A DNA stretch of 26,769 bases from Pseudomonadota bacterium (GTDB taxonomy: Bacteria > Pseudomonadota > Gammaproteobacteria > Xanthomonadales > Xanthomonadaceae): assembly GCA_023392975.1 (NCBI GenBank), contig JAEWNA010000067.1, positions 1 to 26,769 of the forward strand, given 5' to 3'. The notes below the pieces were generated by a model that was given only the letters and a program-made list of their open reading frames with translations, was not told where the DNA came from and searched no databases. Position numbers and translations under genes: made by a program. The number at the start of each line of letters is the position of its first letter. Positions within the stretch are counted from its first letter, which is position 1. Shown in pieces: positions 1-7,400 of the stretch.

Positions 1-1069
1 CGCCCTGAAACCTGCGTTTCAGGGGCGGACTGTCGGGGAAATACTCAACTCATACAGCCTTCCGTTCCACGCGTGGGCCGGTACGCCCAAGGCGACGCTC
101 GTGGCGCCGTCGTTCGACGGCCCGACCCAGGTCGAGTTCTCGACCGACCAGGTCTCGAAGTGGACCGACCTGCCGCTCGGCACCTATCGCGTGCCCAACA
201 GCGACGTGATCATCTCCGGTCACCAGAAAGGCGGCGCCGCGCCGATGCTGCTGTTCGGCCTGGTCGGCGTGGCCGTGCAGAGCAGCGTGAACGCCGGTCA
301 CGGCAAGGAGGCGATGGCGTCGGCGGAGCAGGCACTGACCTTCTCGATCGATGAGGAAGCCAAGGCCAAGCTGCAGGCGGCGATGGCGGACCCGGCGTTC
401 GCCGGCAAGTTCACCGCCGATGCGACGCCCGACCGCAAGTTCGAAGTGACTGGCGCGGTGGTGATGAGCTTCGCCAACCAACTCGAAGTGCTGCCCTACG
501 TCACGCTGCGGGTGAAGCTGATGGGCAACGGCGGCAAGTCGAAGTTGTGGACCACGCGCTACATCGCGTCGTCCGGCGCGCGCCGGCCACTGGTCGGCGA
601 TGGCAGTTGGACCGAGAACGACGGAGCGGCGTTGCGGCCGCAGGTGAGCGCGCTGCTCGACCTCGCCATCCACACGATGCTCACCGACATCGCCACCCCG
701 TATCCGCGTGAGGAAGCGTCGCTCACGAATCTCCACGGCTTCTTCGTGCACGTGAACAAGCCGCTGCAGGTCGTGGGCTACAAGCTGTCCGAGGAAAACG
801 GGCGCATGCTGTTCCTGCCGAAACTCGGCACCACCATCGTGTTCGCGGGCGTGAACGTCCTCGATACCGATTCGGTGTGGCAGCAGCCGGCCGGCCCGAA
901 GGACAAGCCGCTGAAGCTGCTGAAGGTCGACGACCCGACGCTCGCGGGGATCGCGCCGAAGGCGCCTGCGCCTGCCGATGGCGTTCCCGTCGATGGTGCC
1001 GATGACGCCGGCGGCACGATCGAGACGCCCGAAGCGGACGCGCAGGAAGAGACGCCGACCGACGGCTGA
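1..1069 (+). CDS. Conserved hypothetical protein, 5' end outside the window
   Basis: The reading frame is open from position 2 without a stop, and the residues before the first GTG (position 101) look like ordinary protein (LKPAFQGRTVGEILNSYS). The true start therefore probably lies upstream of the window, and 355 residues are visible. I do not recognise the family. The visible part is mixed alpha/beta with one hydrophobic stretch (about residues 80-95 of the visible part, MLLFGLVGVAV), which could be a membrane segment or a buried helix. The last 40 residues are a low-complexity tail rich in Ala, Pro, Asp and Glu. A strong hairpin follows the stop codon, so this is probably the last gene of its transcript. 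A GTG start at 101 would give a 322-residue protein and cannot be excluded, but no clear ribosome-binding site supports it. Confidence 0.7.
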   Translation, partial: ALKPAFQGRTVGEILNSYSLPFHAWAGTPKATLVAPSFDGPTQVEFSTDQVSKWTDLPLGTYRVPNSDVIISGHQKGGAAPMLLFGLVGVAVQSSVNAGHGKEAMASAEQALTFSIDEEAKAKLQAAMADPAFAGKFTADATPDRKFEVTGAVVMSFANQLEVLPYVTLRVKLMGNGGKSKLWTTRYIASSGARRPLVGDGSWTENDGAALRPQVSALLDLAIHTMLTDIATPYPREEASLTNLHGFFVHVNKPLQVVGYKLSEENGRMLFLPKLGTTIVFAGVNVLDTDSVWQQPAGPKDKPLKLLKVDDPTLAGIAPKAPAPADGVPVDGADDAGGTIETPEADAQEETPTDG

Positions 1070-1095
1070 TCGCGCTTCGCGCCACCCGCAAGCCA

Positions 1096-1128
1096 ACGAC
1101 GGCCGCCGAAAGGTGGCCGTCGTCGTTT
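1096..1128 (+). terminator. Rho-independent terminator with a GAAA tetraloop
   Basis: The arms ACGACGGCC (1096-1104) and GGCCGTCGT (1115-1123) pair perfectly. Three further inner pairs (G-U, C-G, C-G) close a GAAA tetraloop, giving a 12-bp stem. It is followed by CGTTTCG, a short T-rich tail. It lies 27 nt after the stop of the first gene and is well placed to end that transcript. Confidence 0.7.
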
Positions 1129-1299
1129 CGGCACACCGAAGCGCTCGCTTCATGCCGATCGCGCGACCTGCGACGGCCGGATCGGGCCCCCGGCGCCGTT
1201 GACCTCGTTGGCGCGCCGCGCCGACAGGCCGGGTGCGCGCAGAGAGCTGCGGCGTCTGCGTGTCCGCCCGCGACGATCCATCCGACGACGAGGTGAACG

Positions 1300-1671
1300 A
1301 TGAAACGCAGGAACACGAGGAGGCTGCTGGCGGCCGGTCTGTCGCTCTTCGCGGCGACGACGCAGGCAGGCTACGACGGCAATTTCCCGGTCGTCATCGA
1401 CGATGCGTACCGGCAGGCGTTCGGCACGCTGGTGGCGACGCGCCGTTCCGCCGACAACGTGCAGAAGCTCGGGTGCACGATCAAGTCGGACAATGCGCTG
1501 TGCTACGCGACCAACGCCGCGGGCGTGTACCGCACCTGCCTGACGACCGATCCGGCACTCATCGCGGTGGCGCGCAGCCTGACCAGCGAGTCGTACCTGT
1601 GGTTCATCTGGAACACGGCCGGCACCTGCACGTCGATCACCGTCGGACTCGGTTCGCCGTACAAGCCGTGA
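1300..1671 (+). CDS. Small secreted protein with four cysteines
   Basis: This is a 123-residue protein. Residues 1-23 form a classical Sec signal peptide: an RR-rich start, a hydrophobic core LLAAGLSLFAA, and a likely cleavage after TQA. The mature part has four Cys (GCTI, LCYA, TCLT, TCTS), an even number that would allow two disulfides after export. The sequence GAGGTGAACG just before the ATG is a good ribosome-binding site and fixes the start. I do not recognise a family; the aromatic, Ser/Thr-rich C-terminus suggests a small beta-rich periplasmic or extracellular protein. It stands alone, with a terminator upstream and a convergent gene downstream. Confidence 0.75.
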   Translation: MKRRNTRRLLAAGLSLFAATTQAGYDGNFPVVIDDAYRQAFGTLVATRRSADNVQKLGCTIKSDNALCYATNAAGVYRTCLTTDPALIAVARSLTSESYLWFIWNTAGTCTSITVGLGSPYKP

Positions 1672-1687
1672 GGCGTCGTGACCAGGC

Positions 1688-1718
1688 GGCGCGCGCGGCG
1701 ACGTCACCGTCGCGCGCC
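1688..1718. terminator. Possible terminator hairpin between convergent genes
   Basis: GGCGCGCG (1688-1695) pairs with CGCGCGCC (1711-1718) around a 15-nt loop, with CTCGCCGTTTC following. It sits between the stops of two convergent genes (1671 and 1727), where a shared terminator is expected. The tail is weak and GC-rich inverted repeats are common in this genome. Confidence 0.4.
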
Positions 1719-1726
1719 TCGCCGTT

Positions 1727-2383
1727 TCAGGCCTCGAACGCTTCGCTCGTGTCCATGCGCACGTTGCGCAGGTGCGCCGATGCGAGGTGCGCGGCGCGGC
1801 GCGATTCGGCGAAATAGCCGATGAGGATCGAGCGCCGGTGCGCGCCGCTGCGGTTGAGGCTGGCGGCGTGCACCAGGTCGGCATCGAACACGAGGATGTC
1901 GCCGGCGCGGCCGACGAGCTGCACGACGTTCGATTCGTCGGCGAGGTCGACCGGCGGCGCGTCCGCGGCCTGGCGATGGCTGCCGGGCACCAGCCGCGTC
2001 GCGCCGTTGTCGGGGCCGTAGTCGTCGAAGAAGGCGAGGGCGTTGACCGTGTCGCCGGGGCGCTCGGCGGAGAAGTCGCGGTGCAGGCCCTGGTGGCCGC
2101 CGCCGGGCAGCGGTTCGCGGCCCTCGACCTGTGCGAGGAAGAAGCGCTCGCCGATCAGCGCGCCGGCCACCGCCAGCACGGCGGGCAGCCGGCACACGGC
2201 CTGCACCGTCGGGTCGAGGTCGAGCATCGAATGGCGCCAGTCCGGGCCGCGCGGCACGGGCCAGCGGTCCGACGGCATCACGCCCGCATCGAATGCGGCG
2301 CGCAGCGCAGGCAGCCAGTCGGCGGGGATGGCCTGTCGCAGCAGGGCATAGCCATCCCGTTGCAGTCGTGCGTGGTCGATCAT
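1727..2383 (-). CDS. Phytanoyl-CoA dioxygenase (PhyH) family protein
   Basis: This 218-residue protein is a probable non-haem Fe(II)/2-oxoglutarate-dependent oxygenase. The iron-binding facial triad is visible: H101-R-D103 in LHRDFS and H172 in DLVHAAS. An Arg at 183/184 (RRSILI) is placed to hold 2-oxoglutarate. GATRLVPGSH at about 127-136 is typical of PhyH proteins. The substrate cannot be told from sequence; bacterial members hydroxylate fatty acyl, amino-acid or secondary-metabolite substrates. The length is somewhat short but contains the whole double-stranded beta-helix core. The ATG at 2383 gives the usual N-terminus (DGYALLRQAI) but has only a weak ribosome-binding site. The gene lies 112 nt downstream of the roadblock gene on the same strand. 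Confidence 0.85.
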   Translation of the reverse strand: MIDHARLQRDGYALLRQAIPADWLPALRAAFDAGVMPSDRWPVPRGPDWRHSMLDLDPTVQAVCRLPAVLAVAGALIGERFFLAQVEGREPLPGGGHQGLHRDFSAERPGDTVNALAFFDDYGPDNGATRLVPGSHRQAADAPPVDLADESNVVQLVGRAGDILVFDADLVHAASLNRSGAHRRSILIGYFAESRRAAHLASAHLRNVRMDTSEAFEA

Positions 2384-2495
2384 GGCCCGAAGCGGCCTCT
2401 GCAGAAGGTCGAGGCGGGCATGGTCGCAGATCGTGCCGGCCGCGCGCCATCCGGCGGCATGGCCGCCGGCGCGATCGATGCGGCGAGTCTGGCGA

Positions 2496-3362
2496 TCAGG
2501 AAAAGTCGACGCCCTTCTCGAACGTGCGCAGTTCGTGGCGGGCCATCGCGAGGTTCGACTTGGAGCGGTCGAGCACGACGTAGAGGAACAGCTTCTGGTT
2601 GGACTCCAGCGGACGGATGATGTGGTACTGCTTGGTGAGGCTGATCAGGATGTCCTCGATGGTGTCGTTGAGCCTGAGGGCATTGGCGACCTTGCGCTTG
2701 GCGCGCACGACTTCGGAGTTGCCGGCGGCGGCCACTTCGAGGTCGATGCCCGAGCCGTCGCCGGCGAGCAGCATGCCGCTTTCGGTGTCGACGAGGGCGG
2801 CGGCGATGTAGCCGTCGAGGCTGCGGAGGGGTTCGAGCGAGATCTTGGCCATGTGCGTGCTCCATGCGGGTGGGTCGGGGACGACGGGCGTGTCGCGGGG
2901 GGCGGGATCGACGGCGACCGGCGTCTCGGCGGGTGGTGCCGCGGGGTCGCAGTCGGGGAGAGGGACGGCATCGACGAACGGGTCGGCCGCTGCGGCCATC
3001 GCCTCGGCCTCGACGGCGGCAGGCACGAACGCCGGCAGCGGCGCACGCGGGGAGACGTGCCTGAGCCGCAGCACGTCGATGACCCAGGACAGGCTCGCCG
3101 CGGGCAGCTCGGTCGGCGGCGCGGCTTCGCCCATCGGGAACGACGCGATCTTCACGAACCGCAGCGCGGTGATCGCATCCACCGCTTCGATCGCCGGCAG
3201 GCGCAGGTGATCGAGTCGCGCGATCCGGCCATGGTCGACGTAGACCGCGCCATGCGACAGCGCCCCGCCGGGCGAGGACGTGTAATAGAAAGAGACTTTC
3301 GCGCTGACGCCGCGCGCCGCGTGCGCTTCCAGCGCTTCGTACAACTGCGGCAGGTCTGCCAT
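2496..3362 (-). CDS. Roadblock/LC7 domain protein with an N-terminal accessory domain
   Basis: This is a 288-residue protein in three parts. Residues 1-103 form a small alpha/beta domain (YEALEAHAARG, VYVDHGRIARL) reminiscent of the DUF4388/PATAN-like domains often coupled to roadblock proteins; that assignment is from memory and tentative. Residues 104-169 are a Pro/Ala/Asp linker. Residues 171-288 are a roadblock/LC7-type domain (SLDGYIAAALVDTESGMLL, then IEDILISLTKQYHIIRP and FLYVVLDRSKSNLAMAR). Such domains usually dimerise and act with small GTPases or in polar, motility or signalling assemblies. I recall the C-terminal part as a stand-alone protein of about 120 residues in Xanthomonadaceae, so the N-terminal extension is unusual. 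Met171 has its own good ribosome-binding site. No partner GTPase is in the window. Confidence 0.7.
   Translation of the reverse strand: MADLPQLYEALEAHAARGVSAKVSFYYTSSPGGALSHGAVYVDHGRIARLDHLRLPAIEAVDAITALRFVKIASFPMGEAAPPTELPAASLSWVIDVLRLRHVSPRAPLPAFVPAAVEAEAMAAAADPFVDAVPLPDCDPAAPPAETPVAVDPAPRDTPVVPDPPAWSTHMAKISLEPLRSLDGYIAAALVDTESGMLLAGDGSGIDLEVAAAGNSEVVRAKRKVANALRLNDTIEDILISLTKQYHIIRPLESNQKLFLYVVLDRSKSNLAMARHELRTFEKGVDFS
2850..2863 (-). promoter_or_regulatory. Internal ribosome-binding site and ATG inside the roadblock gene
   Basis: On the minus strand GGAG (2863-2860) is followed by 7 nt and an in-frame ATG (2852-2850), which codes for Met171. Starting here would give a 118-residue protein made only of the roadblock domain. 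It is a better site than most annotated starts around it, so either two products are made or the true gene starts here. Confidence 0.5.
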
Positions 3363-3649
3363 GACCCTTCGCCCCTGTGGATCTTCCGAATGACACGAGC
3401 CGTGTCGTCACTATGCCCGATGGAAACGCGCAGCGTCCATGGCGGAAAAGCGCGATTCGATCGCGATTTGCGCACGCGCGGTCGCGCCCGATCCGCATGT
3501 CCGCGCGACGAGCGCCGACGGGATCGACGCGGAGTATCGCGGCGCGATTTTCGATCGTCCGTGCGTGTCGAACGCCCGCCTGCAGCGTGCGGCGCGACCC
3601 GGGGCGGACCCGGCCGCTCGCAGCGCGGCTTGCCGTTGTGATCACCGAC

Positions 3650-4036
3650 ATGACCCCGACGCCCCGCCTGTTGATCCTGTGCCTCGCGCTGTGCGTGGCG
3701 ATCTTCCCCGCACATGCGGCCAGGCCGGTCGTCGATGCCGCCGGCGGGGCGTCGCGATCGGCGCGACCGCCCGCGCGCGAGCCGCGTTGCCCGCCCGCGG
3801 AGACGGCACCGGCGCCGGACAAGGCGACTGCCGTCGGCAGGAAGGGCGCAGGTGGCGGCTACGGCGATGCCTACGGCCAAGCGACGCAGCTGCAGCGGGA
3901 GATCATCCGGATGCAGCGGCTGCTGGACTATGGCGATCGCGGCGTGAAGGACGCCTACGGCGCGCGCGATGCGTGGGACGCGGTGGACGCCGCCGCGCAC
4001 GACCCGGGGACGTCGGGCGACGACGCGCCGCCGTGA
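3650..4036 (+). CDS. Small exported protein of unknown function
   Basis: This is a 128-residue protein from the ATG at 3650. Residues 1-23 are a signal peptide (hydrophobic core LLILCLALCVAIF, cleavage after AHA). The mature part begins with a low-complexity Pro/Arg/Ala stretch, then a predicted helical segment (YGQATQLQREIIRMQRLLDYGD), and ends in an acidic, Pro-containing tail. A GTG at 3638 is an alternative start that only adds VITD before the signal peptide. The upstream 287 nt (3363-3649) separates it from the divergent roadblock gene; I see no convincing promoter pair there. The family is not recognised. The signal peptide and in-frame coding up to the convergent neighbour support it being real. 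Confidence 0.6.
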   Translation: MTPTPRLLILCLALCVAIFPAHAARPVVDAAGGASRSARPPAREPRCPPAETAPAPDKATAVGRKGAGGGYGDAYGQATQLQREIIRMQRLLDYGDRGVKDAYGARDAWDAVDAAAHDPGTSGDDAPP

Positions 4037-4049
4037 GCGACGCGGAGGA

Positions 4050-4553
4050 TCAGCGCACGATGCCGTGGATGCGGTCGCTTTCCTGCTGCATCAGCACGCG
4101 GAACCGCTGCGCCTGCGCCAGATCGAACTGCGGATTGGGCTGGCCGAGGATCGTGTCCGCGCCGACGCGCGGCGTCCAGTAGCCCTCGCATTCCAGCCAC
4201 TGCGGCTGGGCCATGCCGTGCTCGGCGAGCACCAGCATGTAGTGGATCGGGTTGCCCAGCGGATCCTTACGATAGGCCATCTCGGCGTGGATCTTCGCGT
4301 AATGCTCGAGCGTGCACGGCTCGGCGCCACCGCGGGCACGCGCCTGGGCCGCCTGGTACAGCGGCATGAAGGCGAGGGCGGTCTTGCCCATGTCGGACGG
4401 ATCGCTCATCTTCGCCGTCCATCCGGCCTTCGACGCCTTCCATGTCTCGGCATCGACCCCGTGTTCGGCGGCGATCGCGAATTCCCGGGCCTCGTCTCCC
4501 GCGGTGTCGGCCATCAGGGCGCAGAGGTCGGCGTACTGTTCGAGCGGAATCAT
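4050..4553 (-). CDS. Duplicated-module protein, candidate immunity protein
   Basis: This 167-residue acidic, helical protein starts at the ATG at 4553; the open frame extends further upstream but without protein-like sequence. It consists of two copies of one module. Residues 4-49 read LEQYA..., AEHGV, W38, GW45. Residues 82-130 read LEHYA..., AEHGM, W119, YW126. The spacing from EHG to the first Trp and between the two Trp is identical in both copies. The pattern resembles DUF6620-type proteins as I remember them (unverified). There is no signal peptide, so it is cytoplasmic. It is divergent from the tandem-HNH effector gene, 154 nt away. Cytoplasmic immunity to a nuclease is the obvious hypothesis, but the orientation differs from the usual same-strand effector/immunity pairs. 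Confidence 0.6.
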   Translation of the reverse strand: MIPLEQYADLCALMADTAGDEAREFAIAAEHGVDAETWKASKAGWTAKMSDPSDMGKTALAFMPLYQAAQARARGGAEPCTLEHYAKIHAEMAYRKDPLGNPIHYMLVLAEHGMAQPQWLECEGYWTPRVGADTILGQPNPQFDLAQAQRFRVLMQQESDRIHGIVR

Positions 4554-4707
4554 GGGCGGCGTCCCGGGCAGGCATCCGGTCGCGGATGCGGTCGTGTGAC
4601 GAAAACGCGGGCGACGGCCGTCGACGGCCAGCGCATGCGCGGCGGCTGGCCGCCAGGCCACGCAAAACGCGTTACTGTCGCAAGATCGGACAAGGCAAGG
4701 ACCGGCC

Positions 4708-6309
4708 ATGAGTTCCAGACCCGACAAGATCCACGATGTCACCCTGCGCAGCGGCCAGCAGGTGCGGTTGCCGGAATGGCAGGACTTGGCGCCGCCGGCC
4801 CATGGCGATCGCATGGAACGAACGCGCTACAATCCCCGGACCGGGGAGCGGCCGCAGTTCTACGATTCCACCGTCGAATGGATGCGCAACGAACAGGCGC
4901 AGCGGACCCTGCCGTCGGCGCCCGCGCAGATCGATCGCCAGCACGCCCTGCTGTTCTATTTCCCGACCACCGGGACCTGGCATGCGTCGGACGCGCTCGA
5001 CATCGACCACGTGCGTCCCTGGCGCGAGCACCTGATCGACAAGGGCGTGAACAACCGCGCCGACGCCATGCGCGCCTACAACGACGTGGACAACCTGCGC
5101 GTCGTGCCGTCGTTCTACAACCGGGCCCGCGACAGTGCGGATGGCGTGCTGGCGCGACACGGCGCGGATTCGCCGGAGTGGCGGCAATGGGTGGACACGC
5201 GGATCGGCTTCGACCCGTCGGCCCGGCCCGAGCCGTTCGACGCCGAGCGTGACCTCGCGCGGCGGACGAAGGCGACCCTCGGCCAGGTCTGGACCGACGA
5301 GCACACCCGCTCCGACCTGTCGTTCGACAAGAAGGTGCTGGAAAAATGGTTCGACCATGCCCTGCACGACGCCTATGCGGGCTCGGTGAAGGTCGACAAC
5401 CCGGTGACCGGGCAGACCGACACGGTGCCGCTGTTCCGGTGCGGCGCCTCGGAGCAGCTGACCACGCGCGACGCGCTCGACATCGACCATGCGATCCCGT
5501 TCGAGATCGTGGCCGACCAGATGCACCGGCTGTTCCCGGAGCACGTGATCACCAAGGCGGACATGCTCGATGTCTACAACGACACCAGCAACCTGCGGCT
5601 GGTGACGCGCGGGGTGAACAGTTCCCACGAGTACGAGATGGACCGGTCCGGGCAGTGGCGCGACAGCGAAGTTCCGGAACGCCGCAACGAATTCCGCGAC
5701 AGGGTGGAACAGGGGTCGACGCTGGACGCGCAGGCGCGCGACCTGATCCGCCGGTACTACTCGGGCCGCGAGGACGAGATGCCGAAACCGGCGGCCGAAG
5801 GGCTCGTCAACCACCTGATCCCGCGCCACCACGGCGAGGAAAACCTGTTGCCGCAGACGGTGGAGGCCCGTGCCGCCCCGCAGGCGCCGCTGACCAAGCC
5901 TGACAGCCCGTACCACGCGACCTACGGCAAGGTGTCCACCGCGATCGAAGGGATGATCGAGCACGATCCGAAGCTCTATGCGTCGATGCGCTACTTCAAC
6001 AACGGCCAGCCGCCCGCTCCGGGCGATGTCGAGAACATCGCGACCTCGCTGATGGCAGCGGCGAAGGAGCGCGGCATGACCCAGATCGACGGCATCGTCA
6101 CCGACGAGAAGCGGCAGACGCTGTTCGCCTACCAGGGCGACGGCCAGGGCGGCATCGGCAACCGCGTGGACGTGCCGCTGCGCGCGGCGATGCAGTTCAC
6201 GGTCGAGGAGAACACCGTGCGCGTGCTGCAGGTCGACCAGCGCGCGCTGGAACAGCAGCAGGGCCTGCTGATGGAGTTCGCCCAGCCGCACAACGGCAAG
6301 CACCAGTAG
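4708..6309 (+). CDS. Tandem-HNH nuclease with XVIPCD-like C-terminus, putative X-T4SS effector
   Basis: This is a 533-residue protein with no signal peptide. It holds two HNH-like (beta-beta-alpha metal) modules. Module 1 is LDIDH101, then YNDVDN129LR and YN138RAR. Module 2 is LDIDH261, then YNDTSN295LR and VN304SSH307. Module 2 keeps the full His-Asn-His signature (N-x-x-H); in module 1 the last His is Arg. Residues about 400-520 match the Xanthomonadales VirD4-interacting domain: GMTQIDGIV, LFAYQGDGQ, RVDVPL, then a Gln-rich tail (ALEQQQ). That domain targets antibacterial toxins to the X-type T4SS in Xanthomonas, Stenotrophomonas and Lysobacter. The start has AAGGA 6-7 nt upstream. The predicted role is DNA or RNA cleavage in rival cells. 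A paralogue lies at 9909-11513. No T4SS genes are present in the window. Confidence 0.75.
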   Translation: MSSRPDKIHDVTLRSGQQVRLPEWQDLAPPAHGDRMERTRYNPRTGERPQFYDSTVEWMRNEQAQRTLPSAPAQIDRQHALLFYFPTTGTWHASDALDIDHVRPWREHLIDKGVNNRADAMRAYNDVDNLRVVPSFYNRARDSADGVLARHGADSPEWRQWVDTRIGFDPSARPEPFDAERDLARRTKATLGQVWTDEHTRSDLSFDKKVLEKWFDHALHDAYAGSVKVDNPVTGQTDTVPLFRCGASEQLTTRDALDIDHAIPFEIVADQMHRLFPEHVITKADMLDVYNDTSNLRLVTRGVNSSHEYEMDRSGQWRDSEVPERRNEFRDRVEQGSTLDAQARDLIRRYYSGREDEMPKPAAEGLVNHLIPRHHGEENLLPQTVEARAAPQAPLTKPDSPYHATYGKVSTAIEGMIEHDPKLYASMRYFNNGQPPAPGDVENIATSLMAAAKERGMTQIDGIVTDEKRQTLFAYQGDGQGGIGNRVDVPLRAAMQFTVEENTVRVLQVDQRALEQQQGLLMEFAQPHNGKHQ

Positions 6310-6447
6310 CGCGGCCGCGGCAGCGGCGGGACGGATGCTGTCGCCGGGCGCATGACCTTCCTCACGGTGACCACCGGCAGACGCCGATGCGCCGGCGGCC
6401 GCCTACCTTCCCCGGGCGCTGGTGACGACTTCGCGGGAGGGACCGGA

Positions 6448-6744
6448 ATGCGCGAACTGAAGAACATGCTGGGCCAGCGACTGCTGACTCTCGAAGGCGA
6501 CGATGTCCGCGGCATCGGTGGCGACATCGTCGGCACGGTCCGCGGGACGCAGCTGCTGAACTTGCAGGGGCAGGTGCTCGCGGAGGTCTCCGGGCCCACC
6601 GTGCTGCGCGACGGCAAGCCGCTGCTGGAGGTTCGCGGCGATCACGTCGTCAATGCGTCCGGCCAGCGCATCGCGGTGGTCGAATCCGGGGATGCCCGCC
6701 AGCGCGGCCTGCTCGCCGTGGCCTTCCTCTGCTTCTGCGGTTGA
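6448..6744 (+). CDS. Small beta-repeat protein of unknown function
   Basis: This is a 98-residue protein. GGGAGG lies 7 nt before the ATG at 6448, which I prefer to a start at 6352 that would add 32 residues of unlikely sequence. The protein is a run of short beta-hairpin repeats of the type G-x-x-L...dG..l..v.Gd.v: RLLTLEGDDV, QLLNLQGQVL, TVLRDGKPLLEVRGDHV, NASGQRIAVV. This resembles the '4-fold beta flower' type of domain; the assignment is tentative. It ends in a hydrophobic, Cys-containing tail (LLAVAFLCFCG) that might touch a membrane. It begins 138 nt after the first effector gene on the same strand, so it could belong to that locus, for example as immunity or chaperone. Nothing in the sequence proves that. 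Confidence 0.6.
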   Translation: MRELKNMLGQRLLTLEGDDVRGIGGDIVGTVRGTQLLNLQGQVLAEVSGPTVLRDGKPLLEVRGDHVVNASGQRIAVVESGDARQRGLLAVAFLCFCG

Positions 6745-6781
6745 GCGCATTCGGCCGGGCGCGACCGGTGGGCGACCGAGG

Positions 6782-7315
6782 TCACACCACCCAGGCCGCC
6801 GCCAGCGGCGCATGACCGTTCCAGCGCGCGCGGCCACCGAGCGCGGCCAGCTCGATCAGCACCGTGGCGCCGACGATCTCCGCCTGCGACTGCGCGGCCA
6901 GCGCGCCGGCCGCCGCTAGGGTGCCGCCGGTGGCGAGCACGTCGTCGACCAGCAGCACGCGCGCGCCGGGACGCAGCGCGTCCGCGTGCAGCTCGAGCGC
7001 GTCCTCGCCGTACTCCAGCGCGTAGGCCTGGCGGAAGGCGCGGCAGGGCAGTTTGCCCGGCTTGCGCACCGGCACGAACCCGGCGCCCAGCGCGCGCGCC
7101 AGGGGTGCGCCCAGGATGAAGCCGCGCGCCTCGATCGCCAGCACCGCATCGACGCGCGCCTCTCGCCACGGTGCGGCGAGTGCGTCGATCGCCAGACCGA
7201 AATCCTCGGCATCGCCCAGCATCGGCGTGATGTCCTTGAACACGATGCCCGGCTTCGGGAAGTCGGGCACGTCGCGCACGCGGCGCGCCCAGTCGGGGCG
7301 AGGGGTCTGCAGCAT
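6782..7315 (-). CDS. apt: Adenine phosphoribosyltransferase
   Basis: This 177-residue enzyme converts adenine and PRPP to AMP and pyrophosphate in purine salvage, in the cytoplasm. The N-terminal signature DVPDFPKPGIVFKDITP (residues 15-31) is diagnostic of Apt. IEARGFILGAPLA (61-73) and the PRPP-binding loop VLLVDDVLATGGT (120-132) are intact. The length is normal for the family (about 170-185). It is convergent with the small beta-repeat gene (37-nt gap) and lies 85 nt downstream of the 7401-8126 gene on the same strand, so the two could be cotranscribed. The ribosome-binding site is weak, but the start is fixed by conservation of the N-terminus. It is housekeeping and appears unrelated to the effector genes on either side. 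Confidence 0.95.
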   Translation of the reverse strand: MLQTPRPDWARRVRDVPDFPKPGIVFKDITPMLGDAEDFGLAIDALAAPWREARVDAVLAIEARGFILGAPLARALGAGFVPVRKPGKLPCRAFRQAYALEYGEDALELHADALRPGARVLLVDDVLATGGTLAAAGALAAQSQAEIVGATVLIELAALGGRARWNGHAPLAAAWVV

Positions 7316-7400
7316 GGCGGGGTCCGGTCGACGAAAGGCCGCATCATGCCCGAGGCGGGCCCGGGCGTGGGTGCGGCCTCCGCGCGATGCCGGTGCGCGC

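Noticed and set aside
4613..4660. Small palindromes (GACGGCCGTC, GCGCATGCGC) upstream of the first effector
   Set aside because: Short GC-only palindromes are frequent in this sequence, and nothing ties these to promoter elements.
4672..6303. Long minus-strand open frame opposite the first effector
   Set aside because: It is rich in Arg, His and Val with no domain. The plus strand shows clear HNH and XVIPCD-like motifs and a paralogue.
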